The position numbers and the translations under genes were made by a program. Below, piece by piece: positions 48,881 through 56,575 of a stretch of DNA of 64,000 nucleotides; the stretch's first letter is position 1; each line of letters starts with the position of its first letter. Source of the DNA: Cyclobacterium marinum DSM 745 (lineage in GTDB: Bacteria; Bacteroidota; Bacteroidia; Cytophagales; Cyclobacteriaceae); NCBI RefSeq assembly GCF_000222485.1, contig NC_015914.1, positions 2,173,501 through 2,237,500 on the forward strand, written 5' to 3'. Under the pieces are notes generated by a model. The model was given only the letters and a program-made list of their open reading frames with translations. It was not told where the DNA came from and did no database searches.

Positions 48881-49179
48881 GCTATAAGGTAAAGCTGCTC
48901 AGCGAGGCCAGTTTGGATATCAAAGAAATCATTGAATGGTACAATGAAGAAAAGCAGGGTTTAGGTAGACGCTTTTATAAATCTTTGAAATCAAGGCTAA
49001 ATTACATCAGTAATTATCCGTTTCACTGTCAGGTTGCATATAGAGATATTAGAAATATATTGGTCGATAAGTTTCCTTATCAGATTCATTTTAGGATTAA
49101 AGAATCTGAAAAATCCATTATTGTTATTGCAATTACCCATACTAGCAGAAATCCTAGAGTGTGGAAAAGAAAAAGATAA
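48877..49179 (+). CDS. RelE/ParE-superfamily toxin
   Basis: 100-residue basic protein starting MSYKVKLLSEASLDIKEIIEWYNEE, the usual ParE/RelE opening, with GLGRRFYKSL, DKFPYQIHFRI and the ending THTSRNPRVWKRKR. The start at ATG 48877 overlaps the antitoxin stop; the frame is open from a TTG at 48841 but that would lie deep inside the antitoxin. The conserved P-Y-x-I-x-[FY] strand favours ParE-like plasmid-stabilisation toxins. Whether it targets gyrase or mRNA cannot be told. Confidence 0.88.
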   Translation: MSYKVKLLSEASLDIKEIIEWYNEEKQGLGRRFYKSLKSRLNYISNYPFHCQVAYRDIRNILVDKFPYQIHFRIKESEKSIIVIAITHTSRNPRVWKRKR

Positions 49180-49205
49180 TTTCGACTAAATGTAGCATTA
49201 CCTCT

Positions 49206-49236
49206 GGTCAAAGTTTAGCAGCGCGTAAATTAGAGC
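49206..49236. repeat. MITE-like repeat, copy C left cap
   Basis: GGTCAAAGTTTAGCAGCGCGTAAATTAGAGC matches the palindromic cap of copies A and B with a few changes. It is separated from the rest of copy C by the broken toxin-antitoxin genes. Confidence 0.65.
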
Positions 49237-49285
49237 AGAAGGAAAAATATATGAAAAAATAGTATATTTGATAAGAGGCAGTTTT

Positions 49286-49512
49286 ATGGATATTCAGGCA
49301 GAGAAATTACAGTTGATAGAATGGCTCGCGGGACTAAATGATGCCAAAATACTCAATGAGTTTATTGCTTTGAAGAAAAAAAAGAAATGGATTGGTGGGA
49401 TCGGATTAGTGCTGAAGAGCGGGAAGAGATTCAAATAGGTCTTTCTCAAGCAGATAAAGGTGAGGTTACCTCCCACAAGGAAGTAATGGCGAAGTATAAG
49501 AAATGGCTTTAG
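49286..49512 (+). pseudogene. Frameshifted antitoxin gene
   Basis: ATG at 49286 opens MDIQAEKLQLIEWLAGLNDAK, a paralogue of the intact antitoxin at 48659. The frame hits TAG at 49436 after 50 residues. A second frame continues from 49387 (MDWWDRISAEEREEIQ...) to TAG at 49510 and looks like the natural C-terminus (SHKEVMAKYKKWL), overlapping the toxin start by the usual few bases. The switch falls at an eight-A run (49376-49383), typical of a slippage frameshift. A TATATTTG box (49263-49270) lies upstream. Confidence 0.8.
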
Positions 49513-49568
49513 AAATCGTATGGACTAATCGTGCCCAAAAAGGTTTTGCGAGAATTATTGAGTACTAG
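49503..49568 (+). pseudogene. Truncated RelE/ParE toxin remnant
   Basis: MALEIVWTNRAQKGFARIIEY followed by a stop: the first 21 residues of a RelE/ParE-family toxin, in the correct position overlapping the end of the antitoxin. The reading frame stops exactly where the core of repeat copy C begins (about 49568), so the remaining three quarters of the toxin have been replaced or deleted. Confidence 0.8.
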
Positions 49569-49676
49569 GAAACTCAACTTTCATAACCTTTGCCTGAGTG
49601 TAGATTGCATCTACACTCAAATATCCAACAGAAATACCATTGGGTATTGAGAATAGGATATTGAATTTTAAACCTA
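49568..49676. repeat. MITE-like repeat, copy C core
   Basis: AACTCAACTTTCATAACC, then the perfect hairpin GAGTGTAGAT-TGC-ATCTACACTC (49596-49618), AAATATCCAAC, a CATTGGGTATTGAGAATAGG stretch and GAATTTTAAACC, matching copies A, B and D in order. The right inverted-repeat half is missing. Confidence 0.8.
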
Positions 49677-49712
49677 TTTTTATTGGTTAAATGTATTAAG
49701 TGATTTAATAAA

Positions 49713-50849
49713 TTATTCAACATCCACAGTTAACCGCACAAAGCCCATTTCGTCTTGCGTATTGATATACATCCAAATCTTACCGTCCTTGACAAAATGG
49801 TAGCCTGGTGGTGTATTTATCCCTTCAACAAGGGACTCCGCAAGCACATTAAAATCAGGGTCAAAAACTGTCAAGTACACGGCTGATTCCATATCCTGAT
49901 AATTTTCTACATCCTTTCCTATTTTGATTATTTTATGTGAAAATCGGTAAAACAGCTGCTTTTCTTCATCCCAAAGGGGAGCCATAAAATTAATCTCCCT
50001 ACGCATGTCTAAGGATGTTTGCTTAAACGCCTCTTCGTTTTCAAATTCTTGATTGTATTTCCCTGTTTTTTTATCAGCAGTCAATTTACTCTGGTACTCG
50101 ATCTGGAACAGACTGTCATTGTCATAAAGCAAAATCTTGTTGGAAATATCATTGCTGATAATGTAACTTTTTTGGTGCTTACTTATCGTTACAGTTGGAA
50201 AGGACATTTGGATCCTGGAAGGACTGCTTAATTTAAATCGAAAATTTTCTAATGCTTTAAAAGGTAAAGGTATTTTAGTGAGGGTTTGGGTGTCTGTTTT
50301 CAAAATTCCCAGGGCATAGGTTTTCTTTCTGCCATCTCGAATCAAGCCTATCATGGTGTGAAAATCTACCATCTGATTGTTTAAAAATTGAAAGTTTTCA
50401 CTTTGTTCCAACTTGTCTCCCCCAAATGCTCTATCATTAAAAGTAAATTCACTCCTTTTATCACCTTCTAAACCGAATAGCCTTACATTCATATAGCCCA
50501 TAAAAGCAATGGAATTTGAGGAAATAAGATTCATTCCAAAAACCATTTCTCCTACTCCATCGGGTCCTTCTTTTTCAAAGGGAAGTTTTTCTGCCAGTAT
50601 CCCCTTGTCCAGGTCAATCTTTTCGAGGGTATAATCATTTGGGTTAAAATTATACAAGTATTGGTTTTTCTCATCAAGTGCAGCTACCCGTAGACCGGCA
50701 TTTAGGTAAAGAAATTCATCTACCGGATCGATTAGTAGGGTATCAAGGGTAAAATTCAAATCCGTATCTATCGCTTTTTCATCGGTAGAATTGCCCGGCC
50801 CACAAGCCACCAATAGAAGAAAAATAAAAGCGTAAAAGAATTGTTTCAT
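49713..50849 (-). CDS. DUF4221-family beta-propeller-like lipoprotein, paralogue 3
   Basis: 378-residue lipoprotein (lipobox LLLVACGP). Shared family segments: DEFLYLNAGLRVAALDEKNQYLYNFN, PFEKEGPDGVG, and the ending KIWMYINTQDEMGFVRLTV. It is separated from paralogues 1 and 2 by the toxin-antitoxin genes and repeat copies B and C, and preceded by copy D. Function unknown; surface or periplasmic location is likely from the lipobox. Confidence 0.85.
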   Translation of the reverse strand: MKQFFYAFIFLLLVACGPGNSTDEKAIDTDLNFTLDTLLIDPVDEFLYLNAGLRVAALDEKNQYLYNFNPNDYTLEKIDLDKGILAEKLPFEKEGPDGVGEMVFGMNLISSNSIAFMGYMNVRLFGLEGDKRSEFTFNDRAFGGDKLEQSENFQFLNNQMVDFHTMIGLIRDGRKKTYALGILKTDTQTLTKIPLPFKALENFRFKLSSPSRIQMSFPTVTISKHQKSYIISNDISNKILLYDNDSLFQIEYQSKLTADKKTGKYNQEFENEEAFKQTSLDMRREINFMAPLWDEEKQLFYRFSHKIIKIGKDVENYQDMESAVYLTVFDPDFNVLAESLVEGINTPPGYHFVKDGKIWMYINTQDEMGFVRLTVDVE

Positions 50850-50934
50850 AGGGTATTAGGGGTTGAGAGAGGAAATTAAAGAAAAATAAGTGGGTTAATA
50901 GCTAATTCTGCTAAAAAAACAGAATATAAGTCTG

Positions 50935-51256
50935 AGATTAGTCGAGGATTACTTATACCGAAAGTTTTCAACTTTCCTGTCCCAAATGCAATCAGACAAA
51001 CAGGAAGGTTGCATTTCGACAACATATTTTAGGACACTATTTAATTTTTTTCGGCTGTTTTTTCTTGTTAACGATTCATCCGAATTTTCTAATCGGTTTT
51101 GAGAATAGGAAAAAGATCTCGATTTTTAAACAATTAGCAATGTGATACGGATAATACGGAACTCAATCAATTTGAAAACTTGCCACATGATAGGTGGTTT
51201 GCCTCTAAAGCTCAAACTTCAACCGGAAGAGATTTTAGCAAGTATCTATTAATTCT
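50935..51256. repeat. MITE-like repeat, copy D (complete, divergent hairpin)
   Basis: CGAAAGTTTTCAACTTT (50959-50975) and the inverse-type CAATTTGAAAACTTGCCAC (51168-51186) bracket the copy. The internal hairpin here is different: AAATGCAATC (50984-50993) with GGTTGCATTT (51007-51016). The middle shares TTGAGAATAGG, AAGATCTCGA and TTTTTAAAC with copies B and C; the right end shares GATAGGTGG, GCTCAAACTT and CAAGTATCTATTAA. It ends 33 bases before the sulfatase start. Confidence 0.75.
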
Positions 51257-51289
51257 GAATCAATTGTATTTCTATTTAAACGTTTAACA

Positions 51290-52708
51290 ATGAATAACCC
51301 AAAAACCTTACTTAGTATATTTCATTTATTGCTGTTAAGTTTTCATTCTAACCTGTCTGCACAGGAGAGGCCCCCAAACATTGTATATATTCTGATAGAT
51401 GATCTGGGTTGGAAAGACCTGGGTTGCTATGGGAGTGAATTCTATGAAACGCCAAATATTGACAAGTTAAGGGACCAAGGGATGAAGTTTACAGCTGCCT
51501 ATTCGGCAAGTCCGGTTTGTTCTCCTTCCCGGGCAAGTATATTGACGGGGAAAAATCCTGCGAATATTGGTTTTACGGGTCATATAACCGCCATTGGTAA
51601 GCACCGGTATCCGGAGGAAGGAAGGATTATCCCTCCTGATGATTATATGCACGTTTCCCTTGAAGAAAAAATGATTCCTGAAATTTTGCTTCAATCAGGT
51701 TATACTTCGGCAAGCATAGGTAAATGGCATGTTGGGGAAGAAGAAAAGTTCTTTCCTACACATCAGGGATTTGCTATTAACATCGCGGGATATGAACATG
51801 GTAGTCCACCGACCTATTGGGGACCATTTGAATCGGAAAAAAGCTGGAACCCTGTGATAAAAAACCTGGACAATAGAGAAGAAGGGCAATATTTAACCAA
51901 CAGACTAACCGATGAGGCCATCAATTTTATAGATGAGAATAAAGAGGGGCCTTTCTTTTTGTACCTGTCCCATTATGCGGTTCATACCCCTTTAGAGGCA
52001 CCTGATTCCTTGATTAAAAAATATGAACTGAAGTTAGAAGGGCAAATGGAGCAAAAGAATGCGATTTATGCAGCCATGATAGAGAATATGGATTGGAATG
52101 TCGGAAGGTTATTGAAGTCCCTGGATTCACTTGGCCTTGAAGGTAATACCATTGTTATTTTGGGAAGTGACAATGGAGGTGAAGGTAGGGTGACCAATAA
52201 TGTCCCACTTAGAGAAGGTAAAGGGTATATTTATGAAGGTGGGATCAGGGTACCTTTAGTGATCAAATGGCCGGGAAAAGTCAAGCCAAATAGTTCATCC
52301 GATGTACCTGTGATTACGGATGATATGCTTCCGACGATTGTTGAAATGGCAGGATTAAGCAATGAAAATCAGGACATAGATGGTGTTTCTTTGCTTCCAT
52401 TATTGACAGGTGAAGGTGGATGGGGTCGTGACCGACTATGTTGGTATTATCCGCATTACAGTCCACAAGCCAAGATGCCCGGGTATGCCATACGCATGGG
52501 AGATTATAAATTGGTAGAATACTATGACCCTCCATCCGTAGAGTTGTTTGATCTTGCTAAAGACATAGGCGAAACCAATGATTTGAGTGGAGTGGATGTT
52601 CAGAAAGTGGAGGAGATGAAAGCATCCTTTAAAGAATGGTTGATGGATTTTAATCCTATCCTACACACCGAAAACCCCAATTACAATCCCAATAATAGGT
52701 CCAATTAA
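51290..52708 (+). CDS. Secreted sulfatase (type I, formylglycine)
   Basis: 472-residue arylsulfatase-family enzyme with a signal peptide (MNNPKTLLSIFHLLLLSFHSNLSA). The calcium-site Asp pair is in ILIDDLGW, the formylglycine motif is CSPSR with Cys77 (followed by ASILTGK), and GKWHVGEE and GSDNGGEG give further active-site residues. It needs an anaerobic or aerobic sulfatase-maturating enzyme encoded elsewhere. It stands alone, directly behind repeat copy D, and probably removes sulfate from marine polysaccharides; the exact substrate is not readable. Confidence 0.92.
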   Translation: MNNPKTLLSIFHLLLLSFHSNLSAQERPPNIVYILIDDLGWKDLGCYGSEFYETPNIDKLRDQGMKFTAAYSASPVCSPSRASILTGKNPANIGFTGHITAIGKHRYPEEGRIIPPDDYMHVSLEEKMIPEILLQSGYTSASIGKWHVGEEEKFFPTHQGFAINIAGYEHGSPPTYWGPFESEKSWNPVIKNLDNREEGQYLTNRLTDEAINFIDENKEGPFFLYLSHYAVHTPLEAPDSLIKKYELKLEGQMEQKNAIYAAMIENMDWNVGRLLKSLDSLGLEGNTIVILGSDNGGEGRVTNNVPLREGKGYIYEGGIRVPLVIKWPGKVKPNSSSDVPVITDDMLPTIVEMAGLSNENQDIDGVSLLPLLTGEGGWGRDRLCWYYPHYSPQAKMPGYAIRMGDYKLVEYYDPPSVELFDLAKDIGETNDLSGVDVQKVEEMKASFKEWLMDFNPILHTENPNYNPNNRSN

Positions 52709-52732
52709 AATAGTAATTTTCAAGCACCGTCT

Positions 52733-52750
52733 GGTCTAAATTTAGCGAAG
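52733..52750. repeat. MITE-like repeat, copy E left cap fragment
   Basis: GGTCTAAATTTAGCGAAG matches the first half of the palindromic cap of copy A. The sequence then switches to the 95-bp tandem array; the rest of copy E resumes at about 53098. Confidence 0.6.
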
Positions 52751-52770
52751 CCACAGAAAGGAGTTTCAAA

Positions 52771-53055
52771 CCTTAGCGCCTTAACGCCTTTGCGAGGATC
52801 ATGCACAAAGTAAACGTTGAAAGCTTCAAGCAGAGTTGCGGAGTCGCAAAGAAGTATTTTCAAAACCTTCGTGTCTTGGCGCCTTTGCGAAGATGATGAA
52901 TAAAGTAAACGTTGAAAGCTTCACGCAGCGTCGCGGAGTCGCAAAGGAGTATTTTCAAAACCTTAGCGTCTTAGCGTCTTTGCGAGGATCATGAACATAG
53001 TAAACGTTGAAAGCTTCACGCAGCGTCGCGGATTCGCAAAGGAGTATTTTAAAGA
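52771..53055. repeat. Three 95-bp tandem repeats plus a decayed fourth
   Basis: Units start at 52771, 52866 and 52961 and share CCTTNGNGNCTT, CTTTGCGA, GTAAACGTTGAAAGCTTCA, GCGGAGTCGCAAAG and AGTATTTTCAAAA-type segments. The period is exactly 95 (for instance the TAAACGTTGAAAG segment recurs at 52811, 52906 and 53001). A fourth unit begins at 53056 (CTTAGGGTCTTGGC) and breaks off after about 26 bases. CTTTGCGA and TCGCAAAG form an inverted pair inside each unit. No ORF spans the array. Confidence 0.88.
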
Positions 53056-53086
53056 TCTTAGGGTCTTGGCTACTTGGCGAGAGCCT

Positions 53087-53195
53087 ACTCTAGGCTGGTC
53101 ACCCAAAATGACGAAAGTTTTCAACTTTCCTTAAAGGCAAAACCAGGAGTAGATTGCATCTACTCCTTTCTATCCAACGGAACCAGCCATTCCTT
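53087..53195. repeat. MITE-like repeat, copy E (left half after tandem array)
   Basis: GGTCACCCAAAATGACGAAAG, TTTTCAACTTTCC, then the hairpin AGGAGTAGAT-TGC-ATCTACTCCT (53145-53167) and TATCCAACGGAACC. Compared with copies B and C, both stem arms have changed in step, keeping a perfect 10-bp stem. Confidence 0.78.
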
Positions 53196-53247
53196 TTAAG
53201 TCTGCATTATAAATTTTCCAAAGGCCAAGTTTAATGTACTTTCAATT

Positions 53248-54456
53248 CTACTCAGGCCTTACCGGCTGGGTCCAGGCCAATTGATTTTTCATGTTTTCTA
53301 CAGGATTGTGCTGTGGTTCAGAAGAAGTGATTTTGCACCGTACAAATAGCAGGTCAGGACTTAGCTCAAAAGACCCTGCATTGCCTTCAACGGTCTTTAA
53401 TACCTGGGTGTCTTTTTCACCTTCTTTACAGCCGATAAACTCCAAAGTGTAATTTACCCCGTCTTTGGGAAGGGCCGCAACCTCCAAAACATTGTTTTCA
53501 TAGCTAAGCTTTTCCAATTCCACGCCTGTAGATGCATAAAAATCACCTCTTTCCAAAGCTTCTACCAAAGTGCCGGCTTCCAATGAATCCGCCTGAATAA
53601 CTACCCAACCTCTACCGGAATTACTAAATTTTGCCCCTTGTTTGTGGTAATTGTGGCTGTCATCAGTTGCCAGGCCAAAAATCAAAGGTTGGCCTTTTTC
53701 CAAGTAGGCGATATTGATAAAATCCCACATGGCTTCATAACCCATTCTGGTGGAATCACCTAAATTATGAACTGCAGGATGGCCGTTATACACCTCAAAA
53801 AAACGCTCTCCTTTTAACCGAATCATGTCTTCAAGCGTAATGGCCCAAATGAAATTGGGATGATTGATATGCACCATCATTGGTTTGCCAGAGGCCTTTC
53901 TTTGCTCCAAAACCGCATTGATATTGTTCTGTAGCACTTCAACTACACTGCCTCCCTCCATGGGAACAATAAGTCTTTCCAGATTGGTAAGGTTGAGGTG
54001 TAATGGTTTTCCTTCAAAGCCTGCTGTGATTTCCTGGGCAGGAATCATGAGGAACTTTTCTTTTTCATTGTAGAGCGGAGCATATTCCTTATATGTCTTC
54101 AATTTTACTTTCAGTTCTTCTTCTTCCTGCATATATTCCACCCATTCCTCACCGTATTCCGAAAGGTAGGCCTGGAAAGCATTTCGGTAGAGACTGTCAG
54201 CTTTTATGGATTTCCATTTTTCACCTTCCTGGAAAACATTGTGATCAGACAAAGCCACAAATTGATAGCCTTTGTCTTTGTACCATTTCATGATTACTTC
54301 AGGAAATTCATCTCCATCACTCCAATAGGAGTGAGTATGTAGATTGCCTTTGTACCAGTTTTTCTCGGATGCTTCTTGGCTTGTTTTTTGTGTACAGGAA
54401 AAAATAAATAAGAAACTAACACAGATTAGGAATAACGGTATTGAAAAGGATTTCAT
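53248..54456 (-). CDS. PHP-domain lipoprotein (phosphoesterase-like)
   Basis: 402-residue lipoprotein (lipobox LFIFSC) with a PHP metal-dependent hydrolase domain: GNLHTHSYWSDGDEFPEVI provides the first His-x-His and Asp ligands, VALSDHNVF the next, MMVHINHPNFIWAI and LATDDSHNY later ones. Relatives range from histidinol phosphatase and trehalose-related phosphatases to exported proteins of unknown role. Single gene between the repeat region and the DUF2383 gene. Confidence 0.88.
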   Translation of the reverse strand: MKSFSIPLFLICVSFLFIFSCTQKTSQEASEKNWYKGNLHTHSYWSDGDEFPEVIMKWYKDKGYQFVALSDHNVFQEGEKWKSIKADSLYRNAFQAYLSEYGEEWVEYMQEEEELKVKLKTYKEYAPLYNEKEKFLMIPAQEITAGFEGKPLHLNLTNLERLIVPMEGGSVVEVLQNNINAVLEQRKASGKPMMVHINHPNFIWAITLEDMIRLKGERFFEVYNGHPAVHNLGDSTRMGYEAMWDFINIAYLEKGQPLIFGLATDDSHNYHKQGAKFSNSGRGWVVIQADSLEAGTLVEALERGDFYASTGVELEKLSYENNVLEVAALPKDGVNYTLEFIGCKEGEKDTQVLKTVEGNAGSFELSPDLLFVRCKITSSEPQHNPVENMKNQLAWTQPVRPE

Positions 54457-54611
54457 TGGTTTCGTGGTTAGAGGATTTGAAATTAAGCTAGAGCAATATA
54501 TTCATAGCAAGTCTAAAATCAAATAGGGGCCAAAGCTAATCTACAGTCTTATAGGAGGGATAAAAGCATTTTGATATATTTAACCTTTCAAACGAGCATT
54601 TTAAAATTTAT

Positions 54612-55058
54612 ATGGCCAATCAAACTAAATTAATTAAATACCTAAATCTATTACTAAAAAATACCTACGACGGCATAAAAAGTTATAAGGATGCTGCCAG
54701 AAATGTGGAAGAAGGGTCAATCAAAGAGTTTTTTATTGAGAGAGCCAAAGAAAAGCTGGTTTTGAGAGATGCAATTAAAGAGGAAATTTACTTGTTAGAA
54801 GGTATTCCAGTTGAGGAGGGGAGTCTAATGAGTTTGTTTTCAAGGTCTTGGAACAATTTTAAAACCTCTCTGGATCACGACAATAAAAAGGAGATTGCCA
54901 AATATTGTCTTGAAGAAGAGAAAAAGCGTGTGGATGAATTTGGGGTATTGCTAAGAAATCCTGAACTTGTTTCTGAAACTTTTTATACTTCCTTGGAAGC
55001 TCATAACGAAAAAACCCTTGACGCCATTAAAGCGTTAGTAGAACAGGTCAAATCTTGA
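54612..55058 (+). CDS. DUF2383 (PA2169-type) four-helix-bundle protein
   Basis: 148-residue, highly charged helical protein. The pattern LIKYLNLLLKNTYDGIKSYKDAARNVEEGSIKEFFIERAKEK and EEEKKRVDEF...LEAHNEKTLDAIKAL fits the DUF2383 ferritin-like four-helix bundle, usually linked to stress responses. No signal peptide. Monocistronic, with its own upstream AT-rich region. Confidence 0.85.
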   Translation: MANQTKLIKYLNLLLKNTYDGIKSYKDAARNVEEGSIKEFFIERAKEKLVLRDAIKEEIYLLEGIPVEEGSLMSLFSRSWNNFKTSLDHDNKKEIAKYCLEEEKKRVDEFGVLLRNPELVSETFYTSLEAHNEKTLDAIKALVEQVKS

Positions 55059-55221
55059 GAATTTTACTTAAAGGTTAAATTTCTTTTAAATGTGCGGTGA
55101 CTAAATTATCTTTTGAATTATATGTGATTTTTTTGCAAAAAAAATGAAATGATTCATACTGGCAATAATTTATACAAGCAATTGATAGTGATTATAGCAA
55201 TTTTACTTTAAAAATAAACCT

Positions 55222-56556
55222 ATGAAAAAGCATTTAATTTGGCTGGTCTGTGTGTTTGTGGTACAGACTGCAGTTTATAGCCAGACAAAGATTGATTTTA
55301 GGGAATTCACCTTAGACAATGGGCTTGAGGTAATCATGCACAAAGACAATAAAACACCTATTGTGGTTACCTCTGTAATGTATCATGTAGGTTCCAAAAA
55401 TGAGGATCCTGAACGTACAGGTTTTGCTCATTTCTTTGAGCACCTACTATTTGAAGGATCAGAAAATATTGATAGGGGCCAATATACAGACTTGGTGGAG
55501 GGCAATGGAGGTGCATTGAATGCTTTTACCAGCAATGATATTACCTACTACTATGAATTGATGCCTTCCAATTATCTGGAGCTTTCCCTTTACCTTGAAA
55601 GCGAGCGAATGCTACATGCAAAAATTGATGAAGTAGGCCTTGAGACACAAAGAGAGGTAGTAAAAGAGGAAAAGCGCCAACGTTATGACAATCAGCCTTA
55701 TGGGACCATTTTGCCGGAAACATTGGTTCGTGCTTACAGTGAGCATCCGTATCAATGGGCACCGATTGGATCTTTGGACCATCTGAATGCTGCAAGCTTG
55801 GATGAGTTTATGCAGTTTTATAAAGATTTTTATGTGCCTAACAATGCTATTTTGACCATTGCCGGAGACATTGACTATGAGCAAACTGAAGAATGGGTTA
55901 GAAAATATTTCTCTGAAATTCCCAAAGGAAAAAATGCGATTTATAGACCGGAGATTGTAGAGCCGAAAAAAGACAAGGAGATTAGGGATATTATCTATGA
56001 CAATATCCAAATACCGGCCATTATTCAAGCCTATAATTTACCTCCAAAAAATCATCCGGATGCTTATGCCATGGAAATGCTTTCGACATATCTCACAGGG
56101 GGAAAATCTTCCCTGATGACCAAAGAGCTTGTGGACAAGCAACAAAAAGCTTTGGTAGTGGCAGCTATTCCGCTTGATCTTGAAGATGGAGGCATTTTTA
56201 TCATGTATGGAATTGCCAATATGGGAATAGAACCTGAGGCCCTTGAGAATGAAATCGACGTGTTGATCAAACAGGTTCAGGACGAAGGGATTTCTGAAAA
56301 GGATTTTCAGAAATTGCAGAACATTATAGAGAATGACCTGGTCAGTAAGAATTCCTCCATTGAAGGAATTGCCCAAAACCTTGCAGAGGCAAACTTATTT
56401 TATGGCGATACTGATTACATCAATAGAGAATTGGAAGTATACCGAAAAGTAAGCAGGGATGACATACAACGTGTGGCCAATAAGTATTTGACCCTAGATG
56501 GAAGAGTGGTTTTGTATTACCTTCCTAAACCACAGGAAACGGCTCAAAACGAATAA
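55222..56556 (+). CDS. M16-family zinc peptidase, catalytic subunit
   Basis: 444-residue exported peptidase (signal peptide MKKHLIWLVCVFVVQTAVYS). The inverted zinc motif HFFEH is at 70-74 and the third ligand Glu lies about 76 residues on in REVVKEEKRQRYDNQ, the M16 spacing. The second M16 repeat begins about residue 190. It pairs with the next gene, an M16 homologue without zinc ligands, 19 bases downstream, as in bacterial M16B heterodimers. Location: periplasm or outside. Confidence 0.94.
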   Translation: MKKHLIWLVCVFVVQTAVYSQTKIDFREFTLDNGLEVIMHKDNKTPIVVTSVMYHVGSKNEDPERTGFAHFFEHLLFEGSENIDRGQYTDLVEGNGGALNAFTSNDITYYYELMPSNYLELSLYLESERMLHAKIDEVGLETQREVVKEEKRQRYDNQPYGTILPETLVRAYSEHPYQWAPIGSLDHLNAASLDEFMQFYKDFYVPNNAILTIAGDIDYEQTEEWVRKYFSEIPKGKNAIYRPEIVEPKKDKEIRDIIYDNIQIPAIIQAYNLPPKNHPDAYAMEMLSTYLTGGKSSLMTKELVDKQQKALVVAAIPLDLEDGGIFIMYGIANMGIEPEALENEIDVLIKQVQDEGISEKDFQKLQNIIENDLVSKNSSIEGIAQNLAEANLFYGDTDYINRELEVYRKVSRDDIQRVANKYLTLDGRVVLYYLPKPQETAQNE

Positions 56557-56575
56557 TAACCCTAACGCTAGAAAA

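Noticed and set aside
52771..53055. CRISPR array
   Set aside because: The repeats are adjoining 95-bp units without unique spacers and no cas gene is present; this is a plain tandem repeat.
55612..56028. 138-codon open frame on the - strand in the M16 peptidase gene
   Set aside because: Antisense to the M16 domain that carries the third zinc ligand; no start context or domain supports it.
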